In this document: one piece after another, positions 8,757 through 17,149 of the stretch | Layout: each line of letters starts with the position of its first letter | How positions within the stretch are numbered: the first letter of the stretch is position 1 | Source of the DNA: Caulobacteraceae bacterium | Lineage (GTDB): Bacteria; Pseudomonadota; Alphaproteobacteria; Caulobacterales; Caulobacteraceae | Direction of reading: 5' to 3' | DNA: 64,000 nt | Assembly (NCBI GenBank): GCA_027487945.1 | Contig: JAIYCQ010000017.1 | Span: 62,001-126,000, forward strand | Made by a program: the position numbers and the translations under genes | The notes under the pieces: generated by a model | Seen by the model: the letters and a program-made list of their open reading frames with translations, nothing else | Told to the model about the DNA's origin: nothing | Database searches by the model: none

Positions 8757-8771
8757 TCGTGAGCCGTACCC
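8743..8771 (+). promoter_or_regulatory. Candidate ECF11 (RpoE/ChrR-type) promoter of the Fe-S photolyase
   Basis: TGATCC at 8743-8748 is followed after exactly 18 bases by TA (8767-8768, TACCC). The ECF11 sigma factor of Rhodobacter sphaeroides uses TGATCC, a spacer of about 18, and a -10 starting with TA. The -10 here is poor after the TA, so this is a weaker copy than the one upstream of phrB. Confidence 0.4.
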
Positions 8772-8805
8772 GGATCGCAACCCCAGAATATCTGAAAGCG
8801 TCCGT

Positions 8806-10359
8806 GTGTCCCAGTCCGCCCCGTCCCTGCGCCTCGTACTGGGTGACCAGCTGTCGCTGAACCTCGCCTCGCTGGCCGGTGCGACGCCCGCCGACCTCAT
8901 CCTGATGGCCGAGGTGCGGGAGGAGGCGACCTATGTGCTGCACCACAAACAGAAAATCGCCCTGACCTTTGCGGCCATGCGCGCGTTCGCGGCCGGGCTG
9001 GAGGCGCAAGGCCTGCGCCTGCGCTACGTCCGGATCGATGATCTCGCCTCCACCGGCGCAATCACCGGCGAGCTGGGGCGGGCGTTGGCGGAGGCGGGAT
9101 CGTTCGGCCGGGTCATCCTCACCGAATGCGGCGAATGGCGGCTGCGGAGTGCGCTGCACGCGTTCGCCGAGGGCTGCGCGGTCCCGGTCGAGATCCGGGG
9201 GGACAGCCGCTTCCTCTGCAGCCACGCCGACTTCGAGGCCTGGGCGCGCGACCGCAAGGAACTGCGGATGGAGTGGTTCTATCGCGAGATGCGCCGCAGC
9301 ACCGGCCTGTTGATGGATGGCGACCAGCCCGCAGACGGTCGCTGGAACTTCGACGCCGAGAACCGCAAGCGCCTGCCGCCCGGTCTGCGGGCGCCGCGCC
9401 GCCAGCGGTTCGCGCCGGACGCCGTGGCGCGCGAAGCCATCGCCGACGTCGAGCGACTGTTCCCCGATCACTTCGGAGACCTGGAGGCCTTCGGCTGGCC
9501 GACCACGGCGGCGCAGGCCCAGGAGGCCCTGGACCATTTCCTGCGCGACGCCCTGCCGCTGTTCGGCGACTGGCAGGACGCCATGGCCACGGGCGAACCG
9601 TTCCTCTGGCACAGCCTGGTCTCGACCTCGATCAACCTGGGCCTTCTCGACCCGCTTGAGGTTTGCCGGCGCGCGGAGGCTGAATGGCGGGCCGGTCGGG
9701 CGCCGCTGAACGCCGTCGAGGGCTTCGTGCGGCAGATCCTCGGCTGGCGGGAGTTCGTGCGCGGCGTCTACTGGCTGAAGATGCCGGAGTACGGCCGCCG
9801 CAACGCGCTGGAGGCCGACCGGGCGCTGCCCGGGCTGTTCTGGAGCGGCGAGACGGATATGGTCTGCGTTCGCGAGACGGTAGTCGCTGCCCGCGACCAC
9901 GCCTATGCCCACCACATCCAGCGGCTGATGGTCACCGGCAATCTGATGATGCTGCTCGGCGTGCATCCGGATGCGGTCGACGACTGGTACATGACCGTCT
10001 TCGCCGACGCCTACGAATGGGTCGAGATGCCCAACACCCGCGGCATGGCCACCTTCGCCGACGGCGGCATCGTCGGGTCAAAGCCCTATGCGGCCAGCGG
10101 CGCCTACATCAAGCGGATGAGCGACCACTGCGGCGGTTGCCGCTACGACCCGGCGGCGCGGACGGGGGAGGGCGCCTGCCCGTTCAACGCCCTCTACTGG
10201 GATTTCCTGATCGGCAACGAGGCGCGGCTGTCGGGCAACGCGCGGATGGCGATGCCCTACCGCAATCTAGCGCGGTTCGGCGACGCGGAGCGGGCGGCGA
10301 TACAGGCGTCGGCGGAGGCGGTGCGGGAGCGGATGGGGGCGGTGCGGCCGGCCGGCTGA
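8806..10359 (+). CDS. Fe-S bacterial cryptochrome/photolyase (PhrB/CryB-type)
   Basis: A 517-residue member of the FeS-BCP (prokaryotic 6-4 photolyase) family. Cysteines at 354, 442, 445 and 458 have spacings 88, 3 and 13, the same as the four [4Fe-4S] ligands of Agrobacterium PhrB (350, 438, 441, 454). The N-terminal Rossmann part starts RLVLGDQLS, and the FAD domain contains QILGWREFVRGVYW and HHIQRLMVTGN. It should bind FAD and repair 6-4 photoproducts or act as a light sensor like CryB. The GTG at 8806 gives the normal N terminus. It converges on the phrB-cfa operon; the two stop codons adjoin at 10359/10360. Confidence 0.92.
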   Translation: MSQSAPSLRLVLGDQLSLNLASLAGATPADLILMAEVREEATYVLHHKQKIALTFAAMRAFAAGLEAQGLRLRYVRIDDLASTGAITGELGRALAEAGSFGRVILTECGEWRLRSALHAFAEGCAVPVEIRGDSRFLCSHADFEAWARDRKELRMEWFYREMRRSTGLLMDGDQPADGRWNFDAENRKRLPPGLRAPRRQRFAPDAVAREAIADVERLFPDHFGDLEAFGWPTTAAQAQEALDHFLRDALPLFGDWQDAMATGEPFLWHSLVSTSINLGLLDPLEVCRRAEAEWRAGRAPLNAVEGFVRQILGWREFVRGVYWLKMPEYGRRNALEADRALPGLFWSGETDMVCVRETVVAARDHAYAHHIQRLMVTGNLMMLLGVHPDAVDDWYMTVFADAYEWVEMPNTRGMATFADGGIVGSKPYAASGAYIKRMSDHCGGCRYDPAARTGEGACPFNALYWDFLIGNEARLSGNARMAMPYRNLARFGDAERAAIQASAEAVRERMGAVRPAG

Positions 10360-11601
10360 TCAGGCCTTCCCCAGGCTCAGCTGGATCACGTCCGTCCGTT
10401 CGGTGCGGAAGCCGGCCTCGCAGTAGGCCAGGTAGTAGCGCCACATGCGACGGAAGCGCTCGTCGAACCCCAGCTTGCCGATGTCGTCCCAGGCGGCGTC
10501 GAAGCGAACCATCCATTCGGCCAGGGTGTCGGCATAGTCCTGGCCGAAACGCATGACCGACTGCCAGTCGAGGCCCGCGCGGTCGATCTCCTGCTTCAGC
10601 CGGGTCTCGCTGGGCAGCATGCCGCCCGGGAAGATGTACTTCTGGATGAAGTCGGCCTGACGGCGATAGACGCCGAACAACTCGTCGCGGATGGTGATGA
10701 TCTGCAGTCCCGCGCGGCCGCCCGGCGACAGGACGTCGTTGACCTTGTTGAAGTAGGTGGGCCAGTAGGCCTCGCCGACCGCCTCGAACATCTCGATGGA
10801 GGCGACCCGGTCGAACTGGCCCTCGACGTCGCGATAGTCGATCAGACGGATTTCAGTTTTCTCCGCAAGCCCCTGTTCGAAAAGCCGTTTCCTTGCGAAG
10901 TCGTACTGTTCCTGGCTGATGGTGATGCCGGTGACCCTCGCCCCGACTTCGCGGGCCGCGAACTCGGCGAAGCCGCCCCAGCCGCAGCCGATCTCGAGCA
11001 CGCTCTGGCCGGGCTTCAGGTCCATCGACCGGGCCAGGGCGGCGTACTTCTGGTGCTGGGCCTGGTCGAGCGGCTGGCCGGGCCTGTCGTAGACGGCGGC
11101 GCTGTAGGTCATCGTCCGGTCGAGCCACTTCGAATAGAAGGCATTCCCCAGATCGTAGTGGGCGTGGATGTTCCGGCGGCTGCCCTTGCGGTCGTTCCGG
11201 TGCAGCATATGCATCACGAAGTTGACCGCCCGCACGATCGGGTTGCCCTCGACCAGGACGTTCAGCCGATCGAAGTTCATCGCGAACCCGCCGAGCAGGT
11301 GCGCCAGATCCGGCGTGTCCCATTCGTCGGCCATATAGCCCTCGGCGAAGCCGATGGCCCCCGCGGTCAGGCACCGGCGCAGGAAGCGGTAGTCCTTGAC
11401 CTCGATCCGGATGTCCGGCCCGGGCTCGGTCCCGGTGCAGCGCACCTGCTCGCCGTCGGGCAGCACCCAGACGATGGAGCCGTAACGCCAGCTTTCCGCG
11501 CAGATCCTGACAACGGTGCGAAAGATCGGCGGGGCGTTACGCAAGGCCGGTACGTCCCGGCCGGGATCTCTGGAGGCGGGGGTCATGTCCGTGGTCGTCA
11601 T
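10360..11601 (-). CDS. cfa: Cyclopropane-fatty-acid synthase family methyltransferase
   Basis: A 413-residue SAM-dependent methyltransferase. The SAM loop VLEIGCGWGGFAEFA and the region SIEMFEAVGEAYW match cyclopropane-fatty-acyl-phospholipid synthases, which methylenate or methylate unsaturated acyl chains of membrane phospholipids. The ATG at 11601 is chosen because AAGGGAG lies just upstream; a longer frame would extend into the preceding gene. It is last in the operon phrB / FAD amine oxidase / DUF1365 / cfa and overlaps DUF1365 by 65 bases. In Rhodobacter related genes belong to the singlet-oxygen response, so the product may be a specialised fatty acid rather than a plain cyclopropane. 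Confidence 0.87.
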   Translation of the reverse strand: MTTTDMTPASRDPGRDVPALRNAPPIFRTVVRICAESWRYGSIVWVLPDGEQVRCTGTEPGPDIRIEVKDYRFLRRCLTAGAIGFAEGYMADEWDTPDLAHLLGGFAMNFDRLNVLVEGNPIVRAVNFVMHMLHRNDRKGSRRNIHAHYDLGNAFYSKWLDRTMTYSAAVYDRPGQPLDQAQHQKYAALARSMDLKPGQSVLEIGCGWGGFAEFAAREVGARVTGITISQEQYDFARKRLFEQGLAEKTEIRLIDYRDVEGQFDRVASIEMFEAVGEAYWPTYFNKVNDVLSPGGRAGLQIITIRDELFGVYRRQADFIQKYIFPGGMLPSETRLKQEIDRAGLDWQSVMRFGQDYADTLAEWMVRFDAAWDDIGKLGFDERFRRMWRYYLAYCEAGFRTERTDVIQLSLGKA

Positions 11602-12421
11602 CGGCGCTCCCTTCCTTTCGGCGGAAGCTAGCATCGTTTTTTCGTGCGGGGCGAGGATCCAGCGTCGCGGCGCTCGTCCCGATGTCGGGGCCGTCCGGGC
11701 GGGGGACAAGGCGAACGCCCTTCATGAACAGGCGAAGCGCCTGCCAATGGATGCCGGCGAGCACCTGCAGGGTCATGAGCGGAAAGCCGAGGAAAAGCCG
11801 TAGCATACGGGCATCTGTCAACGGCTTCCGCTCTGCGCTGAGGGTGGCCGTGAACTCCGCCGCGCCCTCCGCGTCCGTCTTGACGATCGCCAGGTCCAGG
11901 GTCTCGCCGGGCGGCGTGACGTCAAACCGGTACGCCCCGTCGAGGCCGTAGAAGGGCGAGACGAACAGGCGCTTGTCAGCCTGCTGACGCTGAACGCCAC
12001 GGCCGTTCGCCGGCGCGACATAGGCATGCGTCTGACCGAAGGTGGAGTTGACCTCGTAGATCACCGCCTCGAGATCGCCGGCTGCGTCCTCGACGTAGAT
12101 CAGCGAAATCGGGTTGAAGACGAAGCCGAGCACCCTGGGCATGGCCAGCAGGCGGATTTGGTGCGCGGTGGCGGCGACGCCCGACCGGGCGAGGCGATCC
12201 ATCACCCAGGGACGGAGCGGCCGGTCGTCCCGCCAGCCGTGGTCGCGGTCGTGGTAGCTGAACAGGCCGAAGCGGCCGCGGCGTATCATGCGCAGGCCGC
12301 GCAGGTCGTCGCTGATACGGTCGACGTCGAGCAGGATCTGGAAAAGCCCATAGCGGAAGCCGTGGGTCACCGCCCCCACCCGCCGATGGGTCGTCTGCCC
12401 TTCGTAGAGCCAGGCGGTCAT
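11537..12421 (-). CDS. DUF1365 family protein
   Basis: A 294-residue protein with the DUF1365 pattern: LYEGQTTHRRVGAVTHGFRYGLF at the start, FSYHDRDHGWRD, VLGFVFNPISLIYV and YEVNSTFGQTHAYV. The biochemical role is not established; in Rhodobacter the family occurs in RpoE-controlled clusters with a FAD amine oxidase and a Cfa-like enzyme. Its ATG (12421) overlaps the stop of the amine oxidase gene by 4 bases. The C-terminal tail is Arg/Asp-rich and encoded where it overlaps the cfa start, so that end may be variable. Confidence 0.88.
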   Translation of the reverse strand: MTAWLYEGQTTHRRVGAVTHGFRYGLFQILLDVDRISDDLRGLRMIRRGRFGLFSYHDRDHGWRDDRPLRPWVMDRLARSGVAATAHQIRLLAMPRVLGFVFNPISLIYVEDAAGDLEAVIYEVNSTFGQTHAYVAPANGRGVQRQQADKRLFVSPFYGLDGAYRFDVTPPGETLDLAIVKTDAEGAAEFTATLSAERKPLTDARMLRLFLGFPLMTLQVLAGIHWQALRLFMKGVRLVPRPDGPDIGTSAATLDPRPARKNDASFRRKEGSADDDHGHDPRLQRSRPGRTGLA

Positions 12422-13722
12422 GCCGCCTCGCGCATCGGGGCGGTCGGACCAATGGCGGCGACGCGATGGTCGACGAAGTCCCACGGGACCTTGCCGCCCA
12501 GCGCCAGAGCCGCCTTCAGGCCCGATGTGACGCCATCCTCGTGGAATCCGTAGCCGAGCCAGGCGCCGGCGTACCAGACGCCGCCGCGTCCCTGGATACC
12601 GCCGAACCGGCGCTGGGAGGCGAGGGCGGCGGTGTCGAACTGGGGATGGGCGTAGTCAAAGGCGCCGAAGGTCAGGTCGGGGTCGGGCTCGGGCCCGTTC
12701 AGGCTGACGAACAGCGGCCGGCTCACGTCGATCCCCTGAAGATTGTTCATCCAGTATGTGACGTAAGGCCCCGTATTTCCATCGGAATGGTCGATGTAGT
12801 TCCAGCTGCCCCAGGCCTGCGGACGGCGGGGCATCAGGCGCTGGTCGCGGTGCAGGGTGGCGCGGTTGGGTGCATAGCGGATGGCCTCCAGCAGCGCCGC
12901 CTCCTCGCCGTCGGCGTCCTCGCCAAGCAGCTGACGAGCCTGGTCGGAGTGGCAGGCCATGATGACGTCGTCGAAGGCCTCCTCGTGACCCGAGGCGTCG
13001 CGGACCAGAACACCGCCGGCCTGACGGCGGATCGACACAACCGGCGACCCGGCGCGGATCGATCCGGCGAGGGCCTGCTCCAGCTTGCGGACGTAGGACT
13101 GGCTGCCGCCAACCACCGTCCGCCAGAGCGAGGGGCGGAACTGCAGCAGGCTGTGGTTGGACAGGAAGCGCAGGAAGCTGCGGGCCGGGAACTCGCCGAT
13201 CCCGGCTTCTGTCGTCGACCAGATGGCCGCGCCCATCGGCAGCAGGTAACGGTCCCGGAAGCCGTTGCTGAAGCGGCGGAGCTTGAGCCATGCGCCGAGC
13301 GTCAGGTCGTCCATGTCCGGGCGCAGCAGCTCGGACCGCGCCAGGGCGTTGAACCGGCCGATGTCGGCCAGCATGCCCAGAAAGTCCGGCCGCAGCAGGT
13401 TGCGCTTCTGGGCGAAGACACCGCGCGGGAAGCTGGATGACCATTCAACCCCGCCGCCGGCGCAGGCGAAGCTCATGTCCGTGGAGCGGGTCTCGACGTC
13501 GAGGGCGTCGAACAGACCGCAGAGGTTGGGGTAGTTCTCGGCGTTGTAGACGATGAAGCCGGTGTCTACAGCGATGGCGGCGCCGTCATAGTCGATGGTG
13601 ACGGTGTTGGCGTGGCCGCCCAGCCGGGCGTCCTGCTCATAGACGACGACTTCGCGCTGGTTTCGCAGGGCCCAGGCTGCGCTCAGTCCCGCCACGCCGG
13701 CGCCGATGATGGCAGTTCTCAT
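12418..13722 (-). CDS. FAD-dependent amine oxidase / NAD(P)-binding protein
   Basis: A 434-residue flavoprotein. The FAD Rossmann motif IIGAGVAGLSAAWAL begins at residue 5, and VVYEQDARLGGHANTV matches the family of FAD oxidoreductases found beside DUF1365 and Cfa. It may desaturate or oxidise a lipid substrate; that is inferred from context. The ATG at 13722 removes a low-complexity upstream extension that reads into phrB. The gene lies 11 bases after phrB and is coupled (ATGA) to DUF1365. Confidence 0.88.
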   Translation of the reverse strand: MRTAIIGAGVAGLSAAWALRNQREVVVYEQDARLGGHANTVTIDYDGAAIAVDTGFIVYNAENYPNLCGLFDALDVETRSTDMSFACAGGGVEWSSSFPRGVFAQKRNLLRPDFLGMLADIGRFNALARSELLRPDMDDLTLGAWLKLRRFSNGFRDRYLLPMGAAIWSTTEAGIGEFPARSFLRFLSNHSLLQFRPSLWRTVVGGSQSYVRKLEQALAGSIRAGSPVVSIRRQAGGVLVRDASGHEEAFDDVIMACHSDQARQLLGEDADGEEAALLEAIRYAPNRATLHRDQRLMPRRPQAWGSWNYIDHSDGNTGPYVTYWMNNLQGIDVSRPLFVSLNGPEPDPDLTFGAFDYAHPQFDTAALASQRRFGGIQGRGGVWYAGAWLGYGFHEDGVTSGLKAALALGGKVPWDFVDHRVAAIGPTAPMREAA

Positions 13723-13733
13723 GACGGCGTTCC

Positions 13734-15176
13734 TCAGGCGGCCTTGACGGCGGCATAGGCGTCCAGCGCCCGGACGCGGGCGGCGGCGTGGTCGACGATG
13801 GGGCGAGGGTAGGTCCGACCGAGCGTGACGCCAGCGGCGATCAGTCGGCCCTCGGACGCCGTCCAGGGCTGGTGGATGACATCGTTCGGCAGCTTCGCCA
13901 GCTCCGGGCACCAGCGCCGGACATAGACGCCGTCCGGGTCGAACTTCTCGCCCTGGGTTATGGGGTTGAATATCCGGAACCAGGGCGAGGCGTCAGCGCC
14001 GGAGCCGGCGACCCACTGCCAGTTGGCGGCGTTCTGGGCGATGTCGGCATCGACCAGCGTATCGCGGAACCAGGCCTCGCCCTCGCGCCAGTCGATCATC
14101 AGGTGCTTGATGAGGAAGGAGGCGACGATCATCCGCACCCGGTTGTGCATGAAGCCGGTGGTCCACAGCTCCCGCATGCCCGCGTCGACGATCGGATAGC
14201 CCGTCCTGCCGGTCTGCCAGGCCTTCAGGGCGGCGGGGTCCTGCCGCCATTCGAACCGGTCGAAATCAGCCTTGAAGTTGGCCGTCGGAAGGTCCGGCCA
14301 GTGGAACAGCAGGTGGTGGTTGAACTCACGCCAGCCGAGCTCGGCCAGGAACTTGGCGGCCTGATCGGCGGGGGCGTGACCGGCCTCCATGGCGGCGATG
14401 ACGGCGCGCCAGACCTGGCGCGGGCCGATCTCGCCGAAGTGGATGTGCGGCGACAGGCGCGACGTGCCCTCCACGCCCGGCAGGTTCCGCTCGTCGGCAT
14501 AGGCCTTCACAGGACCGCCCAGGAAGCTGGCCAGCAGGGCCGATGCGCCGTCCTCGCCGGGACGCCACAAACTGAAGCCCGTCGACCAGTCCGGGCTCGT
14601 CGGCTGGAGCCCCCAGTCGGCGAGCGCCTCGCCTTCGGGCCAGGTGGCCGGTGTGACCAGATCGCCCGGCGACGGGAAGACGGGCCTGTCGACGAGAACG
14701 CCGCGCGCGGCGCGCCAGAACGGCGTGAACACCTTGTAGGGCTCGCCCGAGCCGGATTTCACCGTCCAGGGCTCGACCAGCAGGCCGCCATCGAAGGACT
14801 GAGCCTCGATCCCGTCGGCGCGCAGGTCGGACTTCAGCGCGCTGTCCCGGGTCACCGACTGCTTGTCGTACAGCCGGTTCCAGACCACTGCTTCGGCGCC
14901 CGTCGTGGCGACGATCTCGCCGATATGGTGGGCAGGGTCGCCGCGCCGCAGGATCAGGCGCGAGCCCAGCGCCCGCAGGGAGGCGTCGAGCGAGGCCAGG
15001 GACTTGTCCAGCCACCAGAGGCTGGCGCCGCCGAGGGGCGCGCCGGTCTCGTCCAGCACGTAGAGGGGAATGATCGGCCGCCCGGACTCAACCACTGCGG
15101 CCAGGGCAGGGTTGTCCGTCAGGCGCAGGTCCTGCCGGAACCAGACGATGACTGGAGTAAGCGATGGTGCGATCAC
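13734..15176 (-). CDS. phrB: Deoxyribodipyrimidine photolyase (class I CPD type)
   Basis: A 480-residue DNA photolyase. It has the antenna domain (VIVWFRQDLRLTDNPAL) and the FAD domain with STSWGE-like and GTGYPIVDAGMREL-type motifs, here GRTGYPIVDAGMREL, then TGFMHNRVRMIVASFL and DADIAQNAANWQW. It repairs cyclobutane pyrimidine dimers with light. First gene of a four-gene minus-strand operon. The only start giving a full N terminus is GTG at 15176; if the TGATCC-N18-TAGAG promoter is real the message would be leaderless. Alternatively AGAGG just upstream is a ribosome site. Confidence 0.95.
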   Translation of the reverse strand: MIAPSLTPVIVWFRQDLRLTDNPALAAVVESGRPIIPLYVLDETGAPLGGASLWWLDKSLASLDASLRALGSRLILRRGDPAHHIGEIVATTGAEAVVWNRLYDKQSVTRDSALKSDLRADGIEAQSFDGGLLVEPWTVKSGSGEPYKVFTPFWRAARGVLVDRPVFPSPGDLVTPATWPEGEALADWGLQPTSPDWSTGFSLWRPGEDGASALLASFLGGPVKAYADERNLPGVEGTSRLSPHIHFGEIGPRQVWRAVIAAMEAGHAPADQAAKFLAELGWREFNHHLLFHWPDLPTANFKADFDRFEWRQDPAALKAWQTGRTGYPIVDAGMRELWTTGFMHNRVRMIVASFLIKHLMIDWREGEAWFRDTLVDADIAQNAANWQWVAGSGADASPWFRIFNPITQGEKFDPDGVYVRRWCPELAKLPNDVIHQPWTASEGRLIAAGVTLGRTYPRPIVDHAAARVRALDAYAAVKAA

Positions 15177-15181
15177 GAGAC

Positions 15182-15210
15182 CTCTACGCTGGCGTCGGCT
15201 GGCCGGATCA
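15182..15210 (-). promoter_or_regulatory. Candidate ECF11 (RpoE/ChrR-type) promoter of the phrB operon
   Basis: On the minus strand TGATCC (15210-15205) is separated by exactly 18 bases from TAGAG (15186-15182). This is the form of the singlet-oxygen sigma factor promoter of Rhodobacter sphaeroides. Transcription would start at or next to the GTG at 15176. TAGAGG also resembles a ribosome binding site, so the two readings compete. Confidence 0.55.
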
Positions 15211-15246
15211 TCAAAAAGAGGCCGTCGGGCTTATGGAGGCGACGAC

Positions 15247-15642
15247 GTGGGTGTTTCCTGGACGATCTGGCCGCTCGACGACGAGATCCGGCCGGTTCTC
15301 GACGACATGGGCATCGACTATCCCGATGCGCCCTCAAGATGGCCGACCGGGGCGGAGTTGAAGGCAACCCTCGCGGCGATGTCCGGCTTCGAGATCGAGG
15401 CGGCCGACAATGGTCCCGGCGGCCCCTTCTCGGCCACGCTCTATCGCGACGAGACGCATTGGGCTTTGCTCCAGGTCTCCGACTTTGCCGGCGATCACCT
15501 CGCGGTTCAGCCCTGCTTCGAAAAGGGCCACGAAGCGGTCATCCGGCCCTTCATCGCCAGGCTGGCGATCGCCTGCGGCCCGCTCGTCGCCATTGTGAAC
15601 GGGGAAGAGTTCGAGGTCATCCTGGCGGCATCGCCCGCTTGA
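15247..15642 (+). CDS. Hypothetical protein
   Basis: A 131-residue protein I do not recognise. It begins with Trp/Asp-rich VSWTIWPLDDEI and has an alternating alpha/beta look, no signal peptide and no membrane segment. The GTG at 15247 is chosen because GGAGG ends 7 bases before it; the longer open frame upstream runs into the phrB promoter and has no ribosome site. It diverges from phrB (70 bases between starts) and ends 34 bases before hldE. Confidence 0.7.
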   Translation: MGVSWTIWPLDDEIRPVLDDMGIDYPDAPSRWPTGAELKATLAAMSGFEIEAADNGPGGPFSATLYRDETHWALLQVSDFAGDHLAVQPCFEKGHEAVIRPFIARLAIACGPLVAIVNGEEFEVILAASPA

Positions 15643-15676
15643 CCGCCCCCACGTCAAAGCCCACACCCTGCGTGTC

Positions 15677-17143
15677 ATGGATCTTGCTTCGCTCCAGTCC
15701 CTGCTGAGCTCCGTCGCGGGCGCCCGCGTGGCCTGCGTGGGTGATGTCATGCTCGACCGTTTCGTCTACGGCGAGGTGACGCGCACCTCTCCGGAGGCCC
15801 CGATCCCTGTGCTGGCGCGGACGCGCGAGATCGCCATGCTTGGCGGGGCCGGCAACGTCGCGCGCAATGTCGCCTCGCTGGGCGGGACGGCGGCGCTGGC
15901 CGGGGTGATCGGCGACGACGCCGCCGCAAACGAGGCGCTGGGCATGATCGGCGCTGACGACCGGATGGAGGGCCATCTGGTCGCCGAGCGCGGTCGCCCC
16001 ACCACCGTCAAGACCCGTTATGTCGCGGCTGGTCAGCAGCTGCTCCGCGTCGACGCCGAGGATGCCCGGCCGGCCGGCAAGGAGGCCGAGGCCAGGTTGC
16101 TGAACGCCGTGCGGCACGCCACCGCCGACGCCGGCGCCATCCTGCTGTCCGACTACGGCAAGGGGGCGGTGACCCAGCCTGTGATCGAGGCCTGCCTCGC
16201 GGCTGCAAAGGCGTCAGGCGCAGTGCTCATCGTCGACTCCAAGGCCCGCAACTTCGCCCGCTACGGCGCGGCCGACATCGTAAAACCGAACGCCGCCGAG
16301 CTGGCTGCCGCCACCGAGCTACCCACCGAGACCGACGAGCAGGTCGAGGCCGCGCTGGCCCGGGCGCTCGACCTGTCGCGGGCCAGGGCCGTCCTGGTCA
16401 CCCGGGCGGCCAAGGGCATGAGCCTGGCCGTCCGCGGCGAGGCCGTGATCCATTTCCCCGGGCGGCCGCGCGAGGTCTTCGACGTGTCCGGTGCCGGCGA
16501 TACGGCGCTGGCGGCGCTCGGCCTTGCGCTGGCGGCCAGGGCCTCGCCGCGGGAGGCCGTGACCTTCGCGCTGCTGGCTTCGGGCGTGGCGGTTGGCAAG
16601 ACCGGGACGGCCGTGGTGCTTCCCTCGGAGCTGATCGAGGCCGAGATCGCCGCTCACATGGCGCCGGCCGAGGCCAAGCTGGCCACGCCCGCCCAGGTCG
16701 CCGCCAAGGCCCAGGCCTGGCGAGAGGCCGGGCTCAGGGTCGGCTTCACCAACGGCTGCTTTGACATCCTGCACAAGGGCCACGTCGCCTATCTGGCGCA
16801 GTCCAGGGCCTGGTGCGACCGTTTGATCGTCGGGGTCAACAGCGACCGCTCGGTGCGCGCGCTGAAGGGCGACGGCCGGCCGGTGAACGATCTGGAGTCC
16901 CGCGCCCTGGTGCTGGCCGGTCTCGCCCATGTCGACCTCGTCGCGCCGTTCGACGAGGACACGCCTCTGGAGCTGATCAAGGCCGCCCGGCCCGACGTGC
17001 TGGTCAAGGGCGCCGACTACACCGTCGAGGGCGTGGTGGGCCATGAGCTGGTCCAGTCCTGGGGCGGCGAGGTGAAGCTCGCCCCCATCGTCGAGGGCTA
17101 CTCGACCTCCGCCGCCATCGCCCGCATCACCGAGAAGGCCTGA
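15677..17143 (+). CDS. hldE: Bifunctional heptose 7-phosphate kinase / heptose 1-phosphate adenylyltransferase
   Basis: A 488-residue two-domain enzyme for the LPS inner-core precursor ADP-heptose. The N-terminal ribokinase-like domain (about 1-325) has GGAGNVARNV and the catalytic loop VSGAGDTALAALG. The C-terminal nucleotidyltransferase domain (from about 350) has FTNGCFDILHKGHVAYL with the HxGH active site and GVNSDRSVRALKG. The domain order is the E. coli HldE arrangement. It is followed after 6 bases by hldD, the next pathway enzyme. Confidence 0.96.
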   Translation: MDLASLQSLLSSVAGARVACVGDVMLDRFVYGEVTRTSPEAPIPVLARTREIAMLGGAGNVARNVASLGGTAALAGVIGDDAAANEALGMIGADDRMEGHLVAERGRPTTVKTRYVAAGQQLLRVDAEDARPAGKEAEARLLNAVRHATADAGAILLSDYGKGAVTQPVIEACLAAAKASGAVLIVDSKARNFARYGAADIVKPNAAELAAATELPTETDEQVEAALARALDLSRARAVLVTRAAKGMSLAVRGEAVIHFPGRPREVFDVSGAGDTALAALGLALAARASPREAVTFALLASGVAVGKTGTAVVLPSELIEAEIAAHMAPAEAKLATPAQVAAKAQAWREAGLRVGFTNGCFDILHKGHVAYLAQSRAWCDRLIVGVNSDRSVRALKGDGRPVNDLESRALVLAGLAHVDLVAPFDEDTPLELIKAARPDVLVKGADYTVEGVVGHELVQSWGGEVKLAPIVEGYSTSAAIARITEKA

Positions 17144-17149
17144 GTTCCC

